In this document: piece after piece, positions 11,611 through 22,900 of the stretch
Layout: each line of letters opens with the position of its first letter
Numbering within the stretch: the stretch's first letter is position 1
NCBI GenBank assembly: GCA_037042185.1
Contig: JAXQJY010000025.1
Location: 806,001 to 870,000 of the forward strand
Direction of reading: 5' to 3'
Source: Sordariomycetes sp. S80-01Y
Lineage: Eukaryota > Ascomycota > Sordariomycetes
Length of the DNA stretch: 64,000 bases
Notes under the pieces: generated by a model
The model's database searches: none
What the model was told of the DNA's origin: nothing
Seen by the model: only the letters and a program-made list of their open reading frames with translations
Position numbers and translations under genes: made by a program

Positions 11611-11644
11611 CAGGGCATGGCATGGCATGGCAGGGCAGGGCAGG
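11611..11644. repeat. CATGG/CAGGG pentanucleotide tandem repeat
   Basis: About seven imperfect pentamers alternate between CAGGG and CATGG in the non-coding region upstream of the beta-glucosidase. They are purine-skewed on the plus strand. No protein-coding explanation applies. Confidence 0.8.
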
Positions 11645-12649
11645 CTGCAAAGGGCTAAGCTAAGAGGCCAAGGGCCAAGGACATGCAAGCTCGTGACGAG
11701 TAGCCGGTGATGTAATTATGGCCGCCGACGGGAGCTGCTGCGCGTCAGTCGGATCGGCAGCGCGGCTCGTGTCGACGTCAAGGCAGACGAGGCATCTCAA
11801 TATCGCTCACCCTGCGGGCCCAGGACGGGCATTTAAGCGGGAGGGCAGGCTGCAGGACCGAAGAACTGGCACGAGGAATGAAAAAAGAAGAGGTGCTCCT
11901 GCAGACGAGAACTTACGGGACCTCAGGGAGGTGTGGGTGCCAGCTAGGCGCTGCGAGCCTGAGGGTCCCCCCGAGGGCCCACTGGCGCGGCAGCCCCTCA
12001 GCGCTCAGCGAGTGCTTACTTTGGAATTGCACGAAGCAGCCCAGGGTAAGGTACCTGTGTACCTCCCCAGGGAAGCGTGAGCCTAGCCCCGGACAGGGGA
12101 GGAGGGAGAGTTGGGGAAGTTCGGAAGTTCGGACCGCCGCAACGTTTGGGGCGACGGAACGGCCCCAGTGGTCGGTGATTCCTCTCTCGGATTGGCATGG
12201 GCTTCTCCAGGCGATGCTAGTGGTTATCACGCACGCGGGGCCTTGTTCTCAGCATCTGGGTGCCCGGGTTCAGGGTAGTTGGATTGCCGTCGCAGCGACG
12301 AGGAGGGGACGAGTCGGGTCGAGTTGAGTCGAGTTGAACCGCGTTTTGAGTGCGGAGTGGGTTTCGGATCAGGGGCCATGTTGGACCGCTGGCGTTGCTA
12401 ATGCAGATGGATGACCTCAGCTCAGGAAGACAGAGGCAGAGGCAGAGGCTGAGGCTGGCTGACACGGCGCGTGTAATGCTGGTACGGAGTAGAGGGCCAA
12501 GAATGGGCGTCGCGGACCCTGAACCTGGACTCGTCTGCCTTAACACCCCGAACGGAGCTATACAGCTCCGCGTGTTAGTCCACAGCACCAGCCTCCACCA
12601 CCTGGCAATGGCAATCCTTTACTTAGGTATGGCTGCCCCCCAACTCGAG

Positions 12650-12663
12650 CCCCCCCCCCCCCC
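12650..12663. repeat. Poly-C homopolymer (14 C)
   Basis: A run of fourteen C residues following CTCGAG about 510 bases before the GH1 start codon. It may be length-variable or a site of sequencing error; on the minus strand it is a G-run able to join a quadruplex only if further G-runs are near. Confidence 0.9.
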
Positions 12664-13027
12664 TGGTTGGCCCCAGCGCCAGCGTGAGGGACCCCTGAGC
12701 TGCTACCCCTCTCGATCCCACTTCTCCAACAAAACGAGCCCTAGTGAAGCTCGTCCCCGTCCGTGCCTCCGCCGGAGCCTTTGATCGGACAGGACAGCCT
12801 GTAAGGTGGCCTGCCCTTCCGTTGCCTGCATCTCGCTCAGCCATGCGCCACCGAGCAGCGTAGTGCGGGCACGGATCCCTATTCCACTCCTCGGTCGTGA
12901 CGGTCCGATGCCATGCCACGTCTGGCGAGACTCCCCGGCAACATGGCCAGACTTGCCATGGGCATGCCATGGGCGCGCACATGGCTCTGCCGCAGGTCCC
13001 CCCTTCTGTCTGAACGACACCATTGAC

Positions 13028-13036
13028 TATATAAAC
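13028..13036 (+). promoter_or_regulatory. TATA box of the beta-glucosidase gene
   Basis: TATATAAAC lies about 145 bases upstream of the ATG at 13175 and is followed by a C/T-rich leader. A clear TATA element is not common for fungal housekeeping genes and fits a regulated, strongly expressed gene. Confidence 0.65.
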
Positions 13037-13174
13037 ACGCCTGGGTCCTGCGCGCTTCGACCTGTGCCCTGTTCCTCTTCTCGCCTCAAGTTGATCCCGT
13101 CTCTGGTCCCCTCCCCCACCGCCACTCCGCCTCCCCCATCACCACGGGCATCACCGCCACGACCAACTTGAAAG

Positions 13175-14696
13175 ATGAGCGCGTTCGCTTCCCTGCCCAG
13201 CGACTTTGTCTGGGGCTTTGCCACGGCTTCGTGAGTCTTGCCTCCCCACCTGCCCCTCCAATGGCCCCCAATGCCCCCCAGTGCCTCGTTCGCTTGCTCA
13301 TGCGTCCAGCTACCAAGTTGAGGGTGCCGTCGACAAGGACGGCCGAGGCCCCTCTGTCTGGGACACCTTCACCCAGATCCCCGGCAAGATCGCTGACGGC
13401 TCCTCGGGCGCCGTCGCCTGCGACTCGTACAACCGTACCGCCGAGGACATTGCCCTCCTCAAGCAGCTCGGCTCCCAGGCCTACCGCTTCTCCCTGTCCT
13501 GGACGCGCATCATCCCCCTGGGTGGCCGCAACGACCCCGTCAACCAGGCCGGCATCGACCACTATGCCAAGTTCTGCAACGACCTGCTCGCTGCCGGCAT
13601 CACGCCCTTCATCACCCTCAGCCACTGGGATGTCCCCGATACCCTGGACAAGCGCTACGGCGGCCTGCTGAACAGGGAGGAGTTCCCGCTCGACTTCGAG
13701 AACTTCGCGAGGGTCTGCTTTAAGAGCTTCCCCATGGTTAAGAACTGGATCACCTTCAACGAACCCTGGTGCTCCTCCATCCTGGGCTACTCGGTTGGCC
13801 AGTTCGCGCCGGGACGCACCTCGAACCGCAAGCGCAACCCCGTCGGAGACTCCTCCACCGAGCCCTGGATCGTCGGCCACAACCTGCTCCTCGCCCACGG
13901 CCGCGCCGTCAAGTGCTACCGCGAGGAGTTCAAGGCTGAGAACAAGGGCGAGATCGCCATCGTCCTCAACGGCGACGCCACCTACCCCTGGGACCCCAAG
14001 GACCCGCGCGACGTAGAGGCTGCGGACCGCAAGATCGAGTTCGCCATCTGCTGGTTCGGCGACCCAATCTACTTCGGTGACTACCCGGCCTCCATGCGCA
14101 AGCAGCTCGGCGACCGGCTACCCACCTTCACCGAGGAGGAGAGGAAGCTCGTCCACGGCTCAAACGACTTCTACGGCATGAACCACTACACCGCCGACTA
14201 CGTCAAGCACCGCGAGGGCGAGCCGGAACCCGAGGACTTCCTCGGCAACCTCGAGACGACCCCCTTCAACAAGAACGGCGACTGCATCGGCCCCGAGACT
14301 CAGTCGCCCTGGCTGCGCCCCTGCGCCCCCGGCTTCCACAAGCTCCTCGTCTGGCTGTCTAACAGGTACAACTACCCTAAGATCTACGTCACCGAGTCCG
14401 GCACGTCCATCAAGGGCGAGAATGACCTGCCCATGGAGCAGATCCTCGAGGACGAGCTGCGTTTCCGCTACTACGACGACTACGTCAAGGCCATGGCCAC
14501 GGCCAGTCAGCTGGACGGCGTCAACGTCAAGGGCTACTTTGCCTGGAGCTTGATGGACAACTTTGAGTGGGCCGAGGGCTACGAGACGCGCTTCGGCGTC
14601 TGCTACGTAGACTACAAGAACGAGCAGAAGAGGTACCCAAAGAAGAGCGCCAAGCACCTGGCGCCGCTGTTCGACAGCCTGATCAAGAAAAAGTAG
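13175..14696 (+). CDS. Intracellular GH1 beta-glucosidase
   Basis: Hydrolyses beta-glucosides such as cellobiose with retention of configuration. Two exons (13175-13230, 13310-14696) encode 480 residues, the normal size of fungal intracellular GH1 enzymes such as Trichoderma Cel1A. N-terminal LPSDFVWGFATASYQVEGA is the family signature and spans the intron. The acid/base Glu is in TFNEPW (about 13755), the nucleophile Glu in YVTESGTS (about 14395), and the sugar-binding WSLMDNFEWAEGY follows. No signal peptide is present. In the nucleophile motif Ser replaces the nearly invariant Asn (TESG for TENG). Third codon positions are almost all G or C, far more biased than neighbours, which suggests high expression. 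The upstream TATA box and large promoter fit carbon-source control. Confidence 0.96.
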
Positions 14697-14903
14697 GCTG
14701 CCGAGGAGGCATGTACAGAAGAATGATATGGACGGCAAATGAAGGATACCCGGGTCACACTATGTAGTTGAAGAATGGACAAGTTTGACGAGAATCGTGA
14801 CACGTTGTTGCCCCCGTAGCCTGCTAGTCGTGTCGTCAGGAGCATATGCAGGAGCTCTATATACCGCAGCATAATGTGGAGCCTTGCAATCCCCTCGATT
14901 CGC

Positions 14904-16495
14904 TCAAGTTTTCAATGTGTTAGTCCCAGGTTGTTGCTGCACCTGCTCCTCCGTCTCTCCGCGAGCAGGCGTTGTTTCCCGCGAGCGGTCGCGCTCTGAT
15001 CGTTCGCTGGCCCCGCTGCTCTCAAACTCCTCCTTGGCCTCCCTCTTTAGATACCATCTGAAGAAGAACACCAGCAGATTTGCCACAAATACCTGCGGCG
15101 TTTGTAAGCCCATGGTCATCCCCAAGGTCCAAACCCGGCAGAAGAAAAAAAGAAAACAGGGGCCAAGGCAAATAGATAGCCGACCCCTCCTCCCGGAAAG
15201 AAAATTCAAACATACCTGCTCAATTGTGTACAGCAGCACCGGTATCTGTATAAAAGCCCTCGTCAGATCATCCGCGTCCTTCCACATGGCCGTCACCAGC
15301 GGGATCCCCAAGCTGGTGGTTTTGGCCGCGCCGCAGAAGCACACGGCGACGGTCTGCCGCCGGCCCATGCGCTTGAGACCGACCACCCTCCGCACGGCCG
15401 CTGGGAGCCTCGGATGCTGGAGGTACGGGTTGAGCAGGGCGCACAGGAAGCGCGGCGGCCGCGCCGTGTAGAAGCAGCAGACGGTGAAGAGCAGGTAGAG
15501 TGCGATGTTCATGAAGATGTTGAAGAGGATGGACGGGGTGCTGAGGGTGTATATGGCGCCGGTCTGGAAAGCGCCGGAGAAGGTCGTCCTGGTTGGCGTC
15601 AGCTCCCCCCTTTCACGTTATACATGTGCGTTGCTCACCACACCAGCAAGATCAGGAACGCCCCTGAGATCTTGTTCAGATACAGCACCCGCAGCACCCT
15701 CACGGTTCTCTCCTCCCAGACCCCCCTCACAACCTGGCCCAGCACCAGCGGCGCCACGACCGCGCAGCCAAGCTGCATGGCGACGTCCTTGTACATCTTA
15801 CCCAGCGTCTCGGGCCCAGCTGGCCTCCAGGCGTCAAAAACGTCGCCCGTGGGCATGAAGCCGTAGATGAGGAGGGGGCTCAGGAAGGCGCCCGTGACGT
15901 TGCCCACGACGACGGACACGACGGCGGCCGCGTCGTCGCCCCCGGCGCTCCTCGTCATGACCACGTTGGAGGCGATGGTGGTGGGGATGCAGGCCGTGAC
16001 CAGCATCCCGATGATGACGGGCACCGAGGGCGTGCCCGAGCTCAGCGCGCCGGCGGCCAGCGAGATGTGCAGGACGGCGAGCACGATGGCGGGGATGAGG
16101 GCGAAGGATATGCCTTGGACGACAACATGGAGGCGCCAGTTGGTCACGTTGGACTTCAGCTTCGAGGGCGGCAGCGACAGGCCTGAGACCAGGAAGATGA
16201 AGGCCACGGCGCCGTAGACGATGGAGTACTCGGAGCGGATGACGCCGCCGTGGGCTGCTATGTCTGGGGGCTGGTCAGCGCTGGCAGGAAAAGCCTCGCC
16301 GTTGGGATACTCACGCGGGAACAGGTAGGCCATGAGACAGGCAAAGCCGAAGCCCGCCGTGAGCCATTGTCCCAGGAAGAAGTCGAGCACTTTGCGCCAC
16401 GTCGGCTTGTCAGATGGGTGCTGGTCGTCGCTCGATGCAGCATGTTGGCGGCCGTCATTAGGCTGCTGGGCTGCTGTCTTCTCGTGGTTCCCCAT
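14904..16495 (-). CDS. RCH1: RCH1/SLC10A7-like membrane transporter
   Basis: Bile acid:sodium symporter superfamily protein of the SLC10A7/Rch1 group; in yeasts Rch1 is a plasma-membrane negative regulator of calcium uptake. Four exons (16495-16315, 16257-15639, 15588-15216, 15092-14904) encode 453 residues. The first intron is 57 nt with no stop, so an unspliced read-through would still be in frame, but removing it gives the conserved [14 protein letters not shown]. About ten hydrophobic helices are visible, with the group motif [14 protein letters not shown] in the C-terminal half and [19 protein letters not shown] in the middle. The cytosolic tail is charged and Gln/Glu-rich. It converges with the beta-glucosidase gene, 207 bases apart. 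Confidence 0.9.
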
Positions 16496-16967
16496 CGTCA
16501 CATTGCCTTCCCGATTATGCTCTCGCTGGGCGCGAAGATAAGTTATATATCAGAGAGGGGCAGCGCAGGCAGACAGACTTCTGGGCGGACGAGAGAGGAC
16601 AAAGAAAAGTCCGAGCGGGCGGTGTCCGCGTAACGCATCAAGTAAGTATGCAAGCAGAGGCACGTCCGGGGTCTACAGGCGGGGATCCGGCCCCGTTTTA
16701 TTGCCGTTTGCCCGGCAGCAGACGCGTAGACAACGGAGCTTTCGCCGATGCCTCTCCCCGATCCTCGGAGGCACGATAGTGTCGTGCGTAGGGGCTGAGA
16801 CGATTCCACAACTGGCGATCTTGACTGAGAAGCTGGCAGTATGTCCAAAAGTCTAATTGTTCTCGGTAATTCTATGCTAAACCTACCCTTTTTTGTTTAC
16901 TATAATACCCCTTTATTCCCAAACTCCAGGTGGACCCAACCAACCGAGCACCCCCAAACGCCCAAGA
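16496..16967. other. Intergenic region between RCH1 start and midasin stop
   Basis: About 470 bases between two minus-strand genes. It carries the RCH1 promoter and leader and the midasin 3' UTR (AT-rich near 16850-16920). No further feature is supported. Confidence 0.4.
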
Positions 16968-19900
16968 TCACAACTTTATGCCCCGAGACCAGGTGGCAAC
17001 CTCGGCGAACCAGGTCCTCAACAGCCCCGCCAGAGCGCTGGGAAGCTCCTCGAGATTGTGAACGATGAGATAATACTGGAATGGGAACGTGTCGAGGTAC
17101 CGCTCAATCACGACCCTGCTCTCCCCGCCCTCATTTACAAACTTGGCCTCCTTGAGCTCCAACACGCTGTCGCCCTTCTTGTGGGACGTGTCGTCCATGA
17201 TGATGAAGACAATCATGATGCGCTCCTCGATGGCCTCGCGTAGGAGATGGCGGATGCTGTCGTGGGCGGACGACGGCGTCAGGCCGTCCGAGAGGATCAG
17301 GGAGAGCTGCCACAGGTCCGAATTTCCCGACTGCTGCTGACGTGCGGCGCGGAAGGTGTCGATTGTCTGCCGGATGAGAAGTGCGATGTCGGTGCGGTCC
17401 TGTGCAAAGTTGAAGTTCTGCAGGACCTTGGCCCCCGAATCCGCGGCGAAGGGATCCGCGAGGTTGTGCGCCGTGAACACGTCACTTCCGAAGCCCACAA
17501 CCCCGACCTGCCCGGCTTCGAGCATGGTGAGCGACCGCGAGACCATGACCAGGGACTCCATGGCTAAGTTGCCGGACGAAGATTCGCCCATGCTCTGAGA
17601 GTCGTCCACGCAGAGCAGTATCTGGTACGTTCGCTTGGTAGGTATGGCGCGGCGCATCCAGATCTTGTCACGCTTGTAGCTCGACGCAATGTAGGGGATG
17701 ATGCGCTTGATGTTGAGCCGCTTACCCGTGCGGAACGAGCCGGAGAGCTTTGTGGATTGAGATGGTGTGAGGATGAGTCGCAGCTGGGAGGTGAGCGACA
17801 GCGAGAGGGAATGCGTCTTGCTCTGGAACCCTGCCCATTGCTGCATGCACTCGTGGAAGTCTCGCAGTTGTCGCTCGCCCGAGATGTGAGTCGTAGAGAG
17901 CTGAGTTGAGGTCTCTTCCACGGTCTCGTCCTTGTCCTCCTCGGGCATCTGCATGTCCTCATGCTGGTCGGGCGTTTGCTCGCGGTTGTAGTTTCCTTGG
18001 CGAGTCTTGACGCCCGAGCGCTGGTCGTCCTGCTCTTTGGTGTCCTTCTCCTTGGCTTGCTGAGCTTCGGCTTGATCTGGCTGATCTGGCTCCTCATCCA
18101 TCTTGTCGTCTTCATCTGCGTCCATCAGGCGGCTGTTCGGGTCTTGCCTCTCCTCGTCGATGGCCATCGAGTCGTCAATTGGCTGAACTTCGTCGTCGTC
18201 GGCCGTACCCATGGCTTGGTCGTCAGTAGCAGCATCGTCGTTCTGAAGATGCTGGAACTCTCGCCCACTTTGATCCGCACCATCTTGCTGCTTCTGTTCG
18301 GCACCTTGATCCTCGGGGTTTGCTTGCTTGATGTCCTCTTGCTGCCGATGCCATTTCTCGAGAGCATCGCCCAGCTTCTTGAACGGATCCTTAGGAGCCG
18401 ACTCGTCGTCGTTGTCTTGGCCTTGCTGCTCCCTGCTCTGATCCTCAGTACCCCGTGACATCTGCCCCTTGCCACCGGTGGCGGCATCCTTGTCGGCGTT
18501 CTCGCCCTGCCCTTCGTCACCATCGTCCTGCTGAGCTTTGTTCTGGGCATCATCGTCCATATCCATGGCTTCCCCTTGTTGATCCAGGCCAGTGCCTTTC
18601 TCTTCGCTCGGTGCCGCGTTGTCATCAGCTGTAGCGTTGTCATTCGGCAAGGGCAGGTTTTCCTTGTCCTCTTCGGGTGCGCGCTCGTCCTCTTCTGGCT
18701 TGACCTCCTCATCCACCTCATCCCCTCCAACCGGCGCCTCTTCTTCGGGCTCTTCCTTGACTTCTTCTGCATCTTCATCCTGCTGCTCTTGTGGTTGAGC
18801 CGCGGTTTCACCAGCGTCGTCCCCTTCGTCTTCATCCATTGTGCCCTCTTCTTCGGGCGGCTGCTGATCCTCGGGGTTGTCTTCAAGGTCAAGGTCATCA
18901 TCGCTATCGGACGAAAGCTCCTCCTTGTCGTCAAAGTCGAGGTCCATCTCCTCCGGCATATCAAGCTTATCCTGCTCTTGAGCAGTCTGCTCCTGCTTGT
19001 TCAGCTCGTCCTGGGCCTTGACTTCTTCGTCTTCGTTTTCAGCCTCTTCTTGCAGGTCAGGCTCCTGCTCCTGGTCTGGATCCGGCTTGGATTCTTCTTT
19101 TGATTCATCCTTCTTGGCTTCATCATCGGCGGCCAACTGCTCATCATCATCGGTTTTCTGGCCATTGGGCTTCTCGCCTTGCTGATCCTTTTCGGCCTTT
19201 TCTTCATCCTTGCCATCCCACATCTTCTCGTCGACAGCAGTGGGATCGAGGTCATCAACATCACCAGCCTCTTCATCCATGTCATTCTCCTCCTCCTCCT
19301 TATCATCACCCTTGTCACCGTCGTCTTCGTCATCGCTGTCCGCTTTGGCGCTGCCCATTTCACCTTCCATGTCCTCATCTGCCATGTCGACAGCATCTTT
19401 CTCATCCTCCACTTCCCCCTGTTCTTCCTTGTTGGCTTCTTGCGCAAGCTCAGTAAGGTCCTCGTCGTCGCCAATATCCTTGCTGATATCTTCAGCGCCC
19501 TCACCCTCGCCGAGACCGGTTCCGGCCTCTGCCTTGGCGTCTTGACCAGACGTTTCGTCAGATTTCTCTTGAGGAGTGCAGAAGCCCTGCGAGATCATTT
19601 GTGTGAAGATTTTGGCGAGGTTGAAGGACATATGCCCTGTGGCGCGATGAATATCCAGGAGCTGCGTGACCGACTGACGGCACATGTTGGTGAACTGCTC
19701 AAGGATGGGAATGGCCAGTCCCATGGCCCCCATCAAGACCGACCCATTCCTCGAGTGCACATCGACGAGACCAAGGGCCTTAATGCACTTCTCCACGCTC
19801 TTCGTGATGTCTTCCACGTGCAGCTGCTTCAGCAAATTGTTGAAAGCCTTATCCTGCCGGACGAGCCACCCAGAATCTTCCTCTGACTTTGGTACAGAAT

Positions 19901-22900
19901 GGGCAGCCTTTTTCCCAGCCTCAACAGCGACCAGAACAGTGTCGCACAACTCAGAGAGTTGGTCGGCCAGGTTTTCCTCAGACTGACTCGGCAGAGGCTG
20001 ATCGTAGTCTCCGTCTTTGCAGATCCAACCCCGTAGTTCGTCTACAATGAAAGCCAATCCAGGCTTGGACGCAACAATCTGATCCAGCTTCCCCTCAAAG
20101 AATTGTGTGTCGACCAGGAAGTCCTCACTCAATTGTTCATGCGCCAGAGTCGTGATACCCTGAGGCACGACAGCTAGGCTTTGCCACTTCTTGACGTGAT
20201 GCTCGTAGGCTTCAGCACAAGATTGCAATGTTTCGATAGCTCCTTCGTGGTCTTCGCCGCCAATTCTGCCATGAACCGCAACGAGCTGGGCCGAGAATTC
20301 GATAACTCGCACCAGCCACTGTGTTGCTTTGACCCAGTTGTGACTTGTTGTCTGGCGAGTGAGCCCTTGGTTGGCTCTGCTGTCCCCAATGGACCTGAGC
20401 TGGTCTACCGCCTTTCGCAGGCTGGCATAGCTGCTTGTAGCTGTGGTAATGTTACGCCGCTGGCTGAGAAGCAAGTGCACCATGCCTTCTACGAGACCAA
20501 CACTCCTCGCTACTTCAGCCGACGACAGCTCTTCGCTGTGCTCAAGTGGTGCTTTTCTGATCTTTGGCATGAGGTCTAAGATCTTGTGGAGGTAGTACTG
20601 AGAGTTGACAGCTAATCCGCTGCTGTTCAGCTCGAAGGGTTCAACCGAGGCCAGGACCACAGCAAGAGACTCCTGTTCGGCAAGCCTGTCCTGGGATAAG
20701 TTGTGTCGGATACCCATTTGCCTCAGTCCTTTGAGCGTATCGGCGAAGAGTTTACGCTTTTGAGTCTTTAGATGCTTGACTTGATCCTTGTTCTCGTCGT
20801 TGAGGTATTGCGGTGACTCTTTACGTAGCTCCGCAATGGAGCTATTGATTTCTGAGATAAGATTGTCAAGTGTGGAAGGAATAGCGATTGACATCTCAGG
20901 GCTCTGCGCAACGCGGGACATAATCGACACAGTCTTTGACCAGTTAGCCAAACGCCTGTTCTTTTCGAGCCAGTGCGGCATGGATGTTGTTAAGTTGGCA
21001 GTCAAGTCTGCATCAGGCACAAATGGTAGAGGCGTTTCCTCTTCCCTTTGGTGGGCGGCAACATTTTGATCGGGCAGACCACCATCAATGATGGTCCTCG
21101 CCTCTTGGCCCAACACAGAGCGGAACTTCCTAACAAGTCGGAAAAGTTTCGCGTGTGACTTTTTCGCGCTGTCGCGCAGAGCGTCGATGTTGGTGTCCTT
21201 CCAGCTAGCCATGAGCAGCACGTCCTTCATCTTCTTGTCGATAGGCGCGCGTCCGCGCTGAATACCGTCCAGGGCGGCGGTCTTGTAGCGAGAATAGAAA
21301 TCTATGAAGTTCGCAACCGCATTGTAAATGACTTCCAGGTTCGGGAAGTCATTGGCTAGCACATGGAGATGGTTCCGGAGTTGTCCCAACAAAGCCAGTC
21401 GCGAGCTGAATTGGCCGATGATGGAGGATTGGAAATACCCCTCAAGAACTTTGATGAGCTCTATAGCGTAGTCTTTGAGCTCATCCGGAGAGTCAACCAT
21501 CGTCAAGGGAACGGCGACAACAACTTGGTAGGCAACAAACCACCAAGAGTAGGCGTCGTCCTCACACTTTGTCTGCTCCATGTCCAACAACTTCGCCCAG
21601 GTCGATAGTTCGAGTCGACGCCAGCGAACCACAGTCTCCGTAAGAGCATTGTAGAGCTCGGGGACATGGTACACACGGCTTGCCCACCCTCCAAATTGCC
21701 ACTCATTGACAAGAGTGTGCAGCTGTTCGACCTTTGGCAGGATGCTTGCAAGGGGATCGCTGTGTGTTGCTTCGAGAAGTTTGTCGCATGACTCTATAGT
21801 GTTTGATAGGGGTACCATGTGGCCGATCTCGTCGACGAATTGCAACTCGCGGAACCTTGCCTTCGTCTTGTTGACAAGTGCAACGAGGAGTCTAACTTCC
21901 GCAGGATTGGCGTTGGTGTAGAAGTTGTAAGACTTGTCCACCTCGGATGACGTCAAGTTCGCTCTCTTCTCGTCAAGAAGCAGGAGACTGCTGGGAAGCA
22001 GCTTTCGGTTGATGTCGCCATCAACGTAGGGGTGTTTCTCTGCCTCTTCAGCAACACGCTGGCCAACTGAGCGGCACACACTTTCGACCGCATCCGAAGG
22101 CTTCTGTGGGCTCAGGAATAGTTTGCTATGAGCTTTGGCAACCTTGATGGACGTCTCTCGGACGAGGTCACGTTTGGCAGCAGGTTTGGGGTCGTTGCTT
22201 TCGGAATGCCCAGGGAACAGTTCATTGAGTTCTGCTTCTTCAAAGTCCTCTTCGTCCTCAGCAGATCCCTTGAACTGGTAAAGACTGGTATTCGCAGCTT
22301 CGGCCTTTCTGTCGGCCTCGAGCTTCTTATTCCAATCATCATACAAAGAGTGAAAGATCTCGAAAATCGATTGTTTCAGCGCGGGCTGGATCTCCTCGAG
22401 GCCGTGGATTGCCACGTGAAGTGCCATGAGATCCAAAAACTCGAATGTTCTCGAGGCGGCGTTGCTCTCACTAAGGTTTCGAAGCGAACCGCCAAAGAAA
22501 GGGGTAGCCTGCATGAGTTCCCTTGTGGAAGGCGAGACCATTTCGCGCGAGGATGCGTCACACAACGATAGTCCGATTGAGAGGCATCGGAGCAAGCCAA
22601 TCGTCGGCTGCGTCATATCCTGGTATGCTTCGAAGCGGCTGGACAAACGATTGACCAAGCGCATAACGTTCTCCTTTACCAGGTGCAACGCCTCTGCGCT
22701 GAACTCAAAGTCCCCTAAAGAGGAAGCGCCCGGGCGTAAGCTCAAGTTGCCTACTGTCTTCAAGACGTTAGTGAACTCAGCATGGAGACCGCTGAGCTCA
22801 GACTTCTCGGGCCTGAAGACGGGCTGAGTCGCTGCGGGAAGTGGCCCTAGACCCTTGATCTCCTCTTCAAGTAGTTCGATTCGAGCGTTGGTATCTTGTC

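Larger units (their letters stand above)
10719..13174. promoter_or_regulatory. Long non-coding region upstream of the GH1 beta-glucosidase
   Basis: This 2.45-kb stretch is the longest gene-free part of the window. Open frames on both strands are short, overlapping and without recognisable domains. It is rich in low-order repeats: CATGG/CAGGG pentamers (11611-11644), AGAGGC hexamers (about 12430-12455), a repeated GTCGAGTTGA unit (about 12315-12340) and fourteen C residues (12650-12663). At least one match to the CreA/Mig1 consensus SYGGRG occurs (12235-12240). A TATA-type sequence lies at its end. I read it as a large upstream regulatory region of the glycosidase gene, possibly with an unannotated RNA. 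Confidence 0.45.

Noticed and set aside
11280-11710. Cluster of overlapping short frames on both strands
   Set aside because: They arise from GC-rich non-coding sequence with pentamer repeats; composition is repetitive and no frame has a domain or splice logic.
13086-13898. 270-codon minus-strand frame overlapping the beta-glucosidase
   Set aside because: Antisense of a highly codon-biased gene; Gly/Val/Asp-rich shadow.
17564-19886. Long open frames on both strands inside the acidic midasin tract, some Leu/Ile/Val-rich like membrane proteins
   Set aside because: They are reading-frame shadows of the GAx-codon-rich Asp/Glu tract; the midasin frame explains the sequence fully and shows family conservation on both sides.
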